A stretch of 31,049 nt of DNA. Origin: Allomyces macrogynus ATCC 38327 (taxonomy: Eukaryota > Blastocladiomycota > Blastocladiomycetes > Blastocladiales > Blastocladiaceae). The position numbers and the translations under genes were made by a program. Below the pieces are notes generated by a model. It was not told where the DNA came from. It made no database searches and saw nothing but the letters and a program-made list of their open reading frames with translations. This document shows positions 30,191 to 31,049 of this stretch, piece after piece. The stretch's first letter is position 1; each line of letters begins with the position of its first letter. The stretch is from the NCBI GenBank assembly GCA_000151295.1, contig GG745376.1:41108-72156 (forward strand), in the 5' to 3' direction.

Positions 30191-30657
30191 ATTTACCGAC
30201 GATCGCAGCGAGAACGGCACGTATCTCGTCCAATGCGATCCGTGGCAAAAATCTTTCATTTCGTTGCTTTTCAGCGACCTGCCCTTTCAGTGTTCCGTTC
30301 CACGCTCGAACTGGAAACTCCACGCCCGAGAGCGTGTGTGGAGACTACGCTCCACGCGACACCGTCAAATCAAGCCCAGCAAGGCGCACCATCACAGCCA
30401 GCCACAATCAAAATGCAAAAGGTCGCCGAAACTTGGATGTTCCAGAAACACAGGAAGGGCCAACTTACAAAGCGTCTTGCGTCGCTCTGGATTTGAACCT
30501 AAGACGGTACAAGCAGGAGACGTGTTCGCCGTATGGCCAGAATCACGGCCGACCTGAAGGAAAGCTCACACCTCCAGCGACAAGAGAAAAAGAAAGCGGA
30601 ATAAATAAATTACTCTCTCGATCTCTCCCTCCCTATGCGGCGCCCTCTCCTCCATCC
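30191..30657. other. Region without a resolved gene
   Basis: May contain upstream exons of the 29891 fragment. A tRNA B-box-like sequence is at 30489-30499 on the minus strand. Otherwise nothing was identified. Confidence 0.35.
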
Positions 30658-31049
30658 TCACAACCCACCCACCACTTTTGCCGTCGCTGCAACCACACTC
30701 CTCCCATCCCCACTTCCCTCCGCGGGGGACCCTGGCACCCCCGATCCCGGCGGCGTGACCATCTCCTCCCCCGCTGGCGACTCCCCACCCGCTGTCGGCA
30801 CCTGCTGAAACATCAAAATCGCCTCGGCCGCCATCTGCGTCGTGAAACTGACTTTGCGCGGCCGGCCGCCGACGGCGGCGGGTGGCGCGCCTGCGGCGTT
30901 GGTCGCTGGTGCGGTGGGATGCTGATGCGGCGGCGGGCGCGAGCACGGTCGTCGTCGGCGACGGCACATTGCTCGTGATCGGAGTACGTAAGACCACCGT
31001 CCCATTCGCCACCGACTGCGGCTGCGGTATGGAGCCGACCCGGGGTTCG
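30658..31049 (-). CDS. Unknown protein, C-terminal part, runs off the right edge
   Basis: From the right edge the minus strand reads a Ser/Thr/Pro/Ala-rich segment (PQPQSVANGTVVLRTPITS, then SPTTTVLAPAAASA) with strongly G/C-rich third positions. Near 30915-30920 the coding signal moves by +1 at a CCC run and continues as ATNAAGAPPAAVGGRPRKVS, FTTQMAAEAILMFQQV and a Gly/Pro/Ser-rich tail to a TGA at 30660-30658. The GRPRK stretch is AT-hook-like, suggesting but not proving a nuclear protein. Only the low-complexity C-terminus is inside the window, so no family can be assigned. Confidence 0.4.
   Translation of the reverse strand, partial: NPGSAPYRSRSRWRMGRWSYVLRSRAMCRRRRRPCSRPPPHQHPTAPATNAAGAPPAAVGGRPRKVSFTTQMAAEAILMFQQVPTAGGESPAGEEMVTPPGSGVPGSPAEGSGDGRSVVAATAKVVGGL

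Noticed and set aside
29895..30557. A 220-codon plus-strand frame.
   Set aside because: It fully overlaps a minus-strand frame with better protein character; neither is proven, so only the minus fragment is listed, with low confidence.
1..31049. CRISPR arrays, bacterial operons, riboswitches or rRNA genes.
   Set aside because: The window is intron-bearing eukaryotic DNA and no such structures were seen.

Overview
This window is nuclear DNA of a eukaryote, most likely a flagellated (zoosporic) fungus such as a chytrid or blastocladiomycete. The genes are dense, GC-rich and split by short GT-AG introns (mostly 64-130 nt) that usually carry a CTGAC or CTAAC branch-point-like motif. A complete PAP phosphatase of the Met22/Hal2 type fits a fungus. 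A TSNAXIP1-like gene, from a family associated with cilia and flagella, fits a zoospore-forming lineage. The taxon is inferred; no rRNA or marker gene is present to prove it. A 100-N assembly gap lies at 14137-14236.

Layout. At the left edge a minus-strand gene enters (1-204). It is followed by a tiny complex I subunit gene (NDUFB2 type, 1566-1834), an eight-exon TSNAXIP1-like gene (2541-5415) and a minus-strand 3'(2'),5'-bisphosphate nucleotidase (5547-6784). From 7201 to 21778 lies a tandem array of seven paralogous seven-transmembrane proteins, all on the plus strand. Five are complete, one is cut by the gap and a frame break (12999-15019), and one is a clear pseudogene (18698-19685). A degenerate minus-strand gene sits inside the array (about 15300-16370). 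After the array come a possible small inverted-repeat element (22211-22650), an orphan plus-strand exon (23332-23556), the large subunit of replication factor C on the minus strand (23781-27427), a poorly resolved coiled-coil gene (28866-29529), and two weak minus-strand coding fragments at the right edge.

The array is the most interesting part. Every intact copy has the same five-exon structure, with exon 2 always 82 nt, exon 4 always 50 nt, and intron phases 0-1-1-0. The charge pattern (basic loops after TM1, TM3 and TM5) is that of a G-protein-coupled-receptor-like topology. I do not recognise the family by name and see no DRY or NPxxY motif. Sequence divides it into subgroups 1-2, 3-4 and 5-6-7, so it looks like a lineage-specific receptor-like cluster evolving by duplication and loss.

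Caution on pseudogene calls: at least five single-base frame breaks, all of the +1 type, occur in the window, including three in the housekeeping gene RFC1. Most fall at short homopolymers. Assembly error is therefore the first explanation for isolated frameshifts here. The in-frame stop and the missing exons of the sixth paralog do not fit that explanation.
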